Source: Actinoplanes sp. L3-i22 (GTDB taxonomy: Bacteria > Actinomycetota > Actinomycetes > Mycobacteriales > Micromonosporaceae). Taken from it: 64,000 nucleotides of DNA. The notes beneath the pieces are model-generated. The model made no database searches, had not been told where the DNA came from, and saw nothing but the letters and a program-made list of their open reading frames with translations. Location: the NCBI RefSeq assembly GCF_019704555.1, contig NZ_AP024745.1, positions 9,640,001 to 9,704,000 of the forward strand, given 5' to 3'. The translations under genes were made by a program, and so were the position numbers. This document shows, piece by piece, positions 61,707 through 64,000 of the stretch (the stretch's first letter is position 1; each line of letters opens with the position of its first letter).

Positions 61707-62945
61707 TCAGTCGGCCGGGTGGCCGGCGATCCGGGCGATGGTGCCGGGCATCGCGTACATGTGCGCGAACGCCCGCGCCTCCTCGCCGGTCCAGGCCGAC
61801 GAGCCGTGGCCGTAGACCACGCCCTGCCGGGTCGCGGCGTCCAGCAGGCTGTACGGGCTCCGGCTGCCCAGCAGCACGATGTTGCCCTTGTGCAGCCGGA
61901 CCCGCACGGTCCCGGAGACCCGGGTCTGGCTGGAATCCAGGAACGCCCGGAAGTCGTCCATGATCGGGTCGAAGTAGACGGCCTCGTGGAGCAGGTCGCC
62001 GTAGGTGTTCCCGAGCGTCGCCTTGGTCGCCTGCTGGCGGTTCGACAGCACGAGCTTCTCCAGCTCGCGGTGGGCCGCGATGAGGATCAGCATGCCGGGC
62101 GCCTCGAAGCCGACCCGGGCCAGGTTGCCGACCATCGTGGAGCCCATGTGGATGCCGCGGCCCACGCCGTGCTCGCCGCCGAGGACGTTGAGCGCGGAGA
62201 GGATCCCGTAGTTCGGGGCGTCGGCCGGCACGAGGGGCTCGCCGCCGTCCAGCGTCGCCGCGATGACCTGCCCCTTCTCGAACGTCAGCTGCAGCTCGAC
62301 GCCGCGGTCCGGGGCGTCGGCGATCGACTTCGTGTACGTCCAGGCGTCCTCGGGAAGATAATCCCAGCTCCCGTACGTCTCCTCGCCGCCGATCGAGGTC
62401 CCGATCAGCCCCTCGTTGATCGAGTACTTCTTGACCTTCTCGCTGACCGCGAAGCCCCGGGCACGCAGGAACTCCGCCTCCTCCTCGCGGACCAGGCGCT
62501 CGTCCCGGACCGGGGTGATGATCTCCAGGTGCGGGGCGAGCGCGCGGATCACCGCGTCGTAGCGGACGTGGTCGGCGCCGGCGCCGGTCGAGCCGTGCGC
62601 GATCCCGTCCGCGCCGACCCGCAGCGCGACCTCGACGACCTTCTCCGCCTGGATCAGGCGTTCCGCGCCGACGCACGACGGGTAGGCGCCGTTGCGCAGG
62701 TAGTTCGCCTTGATCGCGTAGGTGACGACGCGGTCGTACAGCTCGGCGCGCGCGTCGACCACGTGGTGCTCGAGCGCGCCCAGCTCGGCGGCGCGGGCCG
62801 CGACGGTCTCCGCCTCGCCGCTGTGCAGGCCGCCGGTGTCGATGTTGGCGGTCACCACGTCCCAGCCCTTCTCGCGGAAGTCCACGAGGGCGTACGAGGT
62901 GTCCAACCCACCGGAGAAGGCGAGAACGATCTTGCGCTTGGTCAT
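61707..62945 (-). CDS. argG: argininosuccinate synthase
   Basis: 412 residues. Condenses citrulline and aspartate with ATP. PP-loop AFSGGLDTSYALV, IDTGGLHSGE, GAYPSCVGAERL, HGSTGAGADHVRYD, SINEGLIGTSIGGEETYGSWDY and the C-terminal APNYGILSALNVLGGEHGVGRG region all fit. ATG 62945 overlaps the preceding unknown gene as ATGA. Confidence 0.95.
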   Translation of the reverse strand: MTKRKIVLAFSGGLDTSYALVDFREKGWDVVTANIDTGGLHSGEAETVAARAAELGALEHHVVDARAELYDRVVTYAIKANYLRNGAYPSCVGAERLIQAEKVVEVALRVGADGIAHGSTGAGADHVRYDAVIRALAPHLEIITPVRDERLVREEEAEFLRARGFAVSEKVKKYSINEGLIGTSIGGEETYGSWDYLPEDAWTYTKSIADAPDRGVELQLTFEKGQVIAATLDGGEPLVPADAPNYGILSALNVLGGEHGVGRGIHMGSTMVGNLARVGFEAPGMLILIAAHRELEKLVLSNRQQATKATLGNTYGDLLHEAVYFDPIMDDFRAFLDSSQTRVSGTVRVRLHKGNIVLLGSRSPYSLLDAATRQGVVYGHGSSAWTGEEARAFAHMYAMPGTIARIAGHPAD

Positions 62946-63838
62946 CGGGACAGTTCCTTCTCGAGAATCGGCACGTACGTCTTCCCGTCCCGGACGACGT
63001 GACCGGGCGGCAGGACGTGGAACTCGCTCCGGCCGGCCTCGATCGCCCGCTGCATCGCCTGCTGGCGGTCGTAGTCGAACGGGTCGAGCAGGAACGTCGG
63101 CTCCGGGTTCAGGAAACCGGCCGGGAGCGTCAGGTCGGACTGGTAGACGAACGAGCCGGGCGAGGTGTGGAACGGCACGGTCGCGACCAGCACCTTCAGC
63201 GCGCCGAACTCGGTGTGCACCTTGAGGGCGCTGTTGTCGTACTGGGTGACGCCGTCGAGCTTCTGCGCCCGGTACGCGGACAGGGCGAGCGCCTTGGCGG
63301 CCTTGCCCAGCCCGACCGCCGGCATCAGCGACCAGAGCGACCAGCCGACCCAGCGGCCCGGCTCGGCCGACGGGGCGGCGCAGTAGCCGCCGACCGGGAC
63401 CGGCCCGGTGTACCCGCTGGCCCGCATGTCGTCCTGGACCTTGCGCAGCAGCTGCTTGACGTCGGTGTCGAAGCGGAACGTGGACCGCTCCACCATCGCC
63501 GCGAACTCGTCCTGCGGCAGGCTGGCGATCAGCGCGGCGGCCGGCATCAGGATCAGGTCGACCATCACCCACTGCGGCATCGGGATGCCCCGGTCGCCGA
63601 ACGCGATGCCGTTGATCACGTTGAACAGGTTCAGGAACTCCCGGCACGACCAGTCGGCCTCGGTGGTGGCGGTGAAGTCCAGCCAGTTCAGCTTGTGGCC
63701 GTACGGCGTCTCGTTCAGGTGCGGGCGGACCGTCTCGTTGGAGGCGAGGAAGAACTCCACGCCGAGCCCGGCCAGCTTGCCGGTGTGGTCGGCGAAGTCC
63801 GGGAACCGGCTCTCCACCGAGGGCGGGAAGATGGTCAT
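62942..63838 (-). CDS. unknown protein translated between argR and argG
   Basis: 298 residues, soluble. Notable segments: [103 protein letters not shown], and [40 protein letters not shown] do not recognise it. Both its ends overlap neighbours by 4 nt as ATGA (63835-63838 and 62942-62945), so it is coupled to argR and argG and is probably co-regulated by arginine. Confidence 0.8.
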   Translation of the reverse strand: MTIFPPSVESRFPDFADHTGKLAGLGVEFFLASNETVRPHLNETPYGHKLNWLDFTATTEADWSCREFLNLFNVINGIAFGDRGIPMPQWVMVDLILMPAAALIASLPQDEFAAMVERSTFRFDTDVKQLLRKVQDDMRASGYTGPVPVGGYCAAPSAEPGRWVGWSLWSLMPAVGLGKAAKALALSAYRAQKLDGVTQYDNSALKVHTEFGALKVLVATVPFHTSPGSFVYQSDLTLPAGFLNPEPTFLLDPFDYDRQQAMQRAIEAGRSEFHVLPPGHVVRDGKTYVPILEKELSR

Positions 63839-64000
63839 CGGTCCTCCAGGATGTTGGTGTCCGCCCGACTCCAGGTGTCGAGCTTGGCGGCCAGGGCGGC
63901 GCCCGACTCGGGCCCGTTGTCCCGGGCCACGACCAGGATCGTGTCGTCGCCGGCGATGGTCCCGACCACGTCCGAGAGCCCGGACCGGTCGAGCGCGCTG
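63835..64000 (-). CDS. argR: arginine repressor, C-terminal part (runs off the window)
   Basis: Minus-strand frame of 54 codons to the stop at 63835-63837: ...[21 protein letters not shown], then [20 protein letters not shown] and ...[18 protein letters not shown] is the core of the ArgR C-terminal, arginine-binding and hexamer domain (the GDD motif). The N-terminal DNA-binding domain lies beyond 64000. It is an incomplete gene only because the window ends. Confidence 0.85.
   Translation of the reverse strand, partial: SALDRSGLSDVVGTIAGDDTILVVARDNGPESGAALAAKLDTWSRADTNILEDR

Overview
The window is high-GC actinobacterial DNA. The first 120 bases are the 5' end of a 16S rRNA gene, on the minus strand, whose variable loop looks like that of Actinoplanes and other Micromonosporaceae. 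The gene set agrees with this: several XRE/DUF397-type, CAP-domain and GGDEF/EAL genes, a HelD/HelR-type helicase, and many genes that seem to be transcribed without a leader. No CRISPR array, tRNA, transposase or prophage is visible. Genus assignment is inference.

Layout. 1-660: 16S start, its boxA leader and promoter. 669-3279: tyrS, a PPK2-type polyphosphate kinase and a secreted protein. 3334-10161: a complete sugar phosphotransferase block on the minus strand, with a DeoR regulator and 1-phosphofructokinase, then mannitol-type EIIC, EIIB and EIIA, a zinc dehydrogenase, HPr and enzyme I. 10795-18886: an adenylate kinase paralogue, an orphan PemK/MazF-like protein, an agmatinase with a TetR neighbour, a CAP-domain protein, an XRE/DUF397 pair, and a DoxX/MarR divergent pair. 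19209-24462: 3-methyladenine glycosylase, HelR-like helicase and two membrane proteins. 24472-24731: a MITE-like inverted repeat. 24761-31606: a polyamine-type ABC transporter with an aldehyde dehydrogenase and a divergent PucR regulator.

31651-46377 is accessory in character. It holds a large secreted protein, a two-gene unit of very small proteins, a STAS protein, one GGDEF-EAL protein, a TauE/SafE permease, a tandem pair of duplicated GGDEF / GGDEF-EAL sensors of which the first has lost its EAL domain, three small membrane proteins (one of 45 residues), and a GntR-GNAT-DUF6292-like group. 46473-56837 is a maltodextrin locus: a secreted two-catalytic-domain amylopullulanase behind malE-malF-malG, with a divergent LacI-type repressor and CTTGCAG operator repeats. 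57172-64000 has a proline-rich protein with a duplicated terminal module, dapE, and arginine genes: argH on plus; argR (C-terminal part only), an unknown gene and argG overlapping on minus.

How they work together. The PTS block could take in and phosphorylate a hexitol or hexose and feed glycolysis. The pullulanase would cut extracellular starch or pullulan to maltodextrins that MalEFG import. The Pot transporter plus dehydrogenase suggests polyamine or amine uptake and oxidation. The most unusual items are the unknown gene coupled by ATGA overlaps between argR and argG, the lysine-rich 18-residue peptide operon, the twin-module proline-rich protein, the MITE-like repeat, the orphan MalR-like sites, and tandem repeats that span stop codons.
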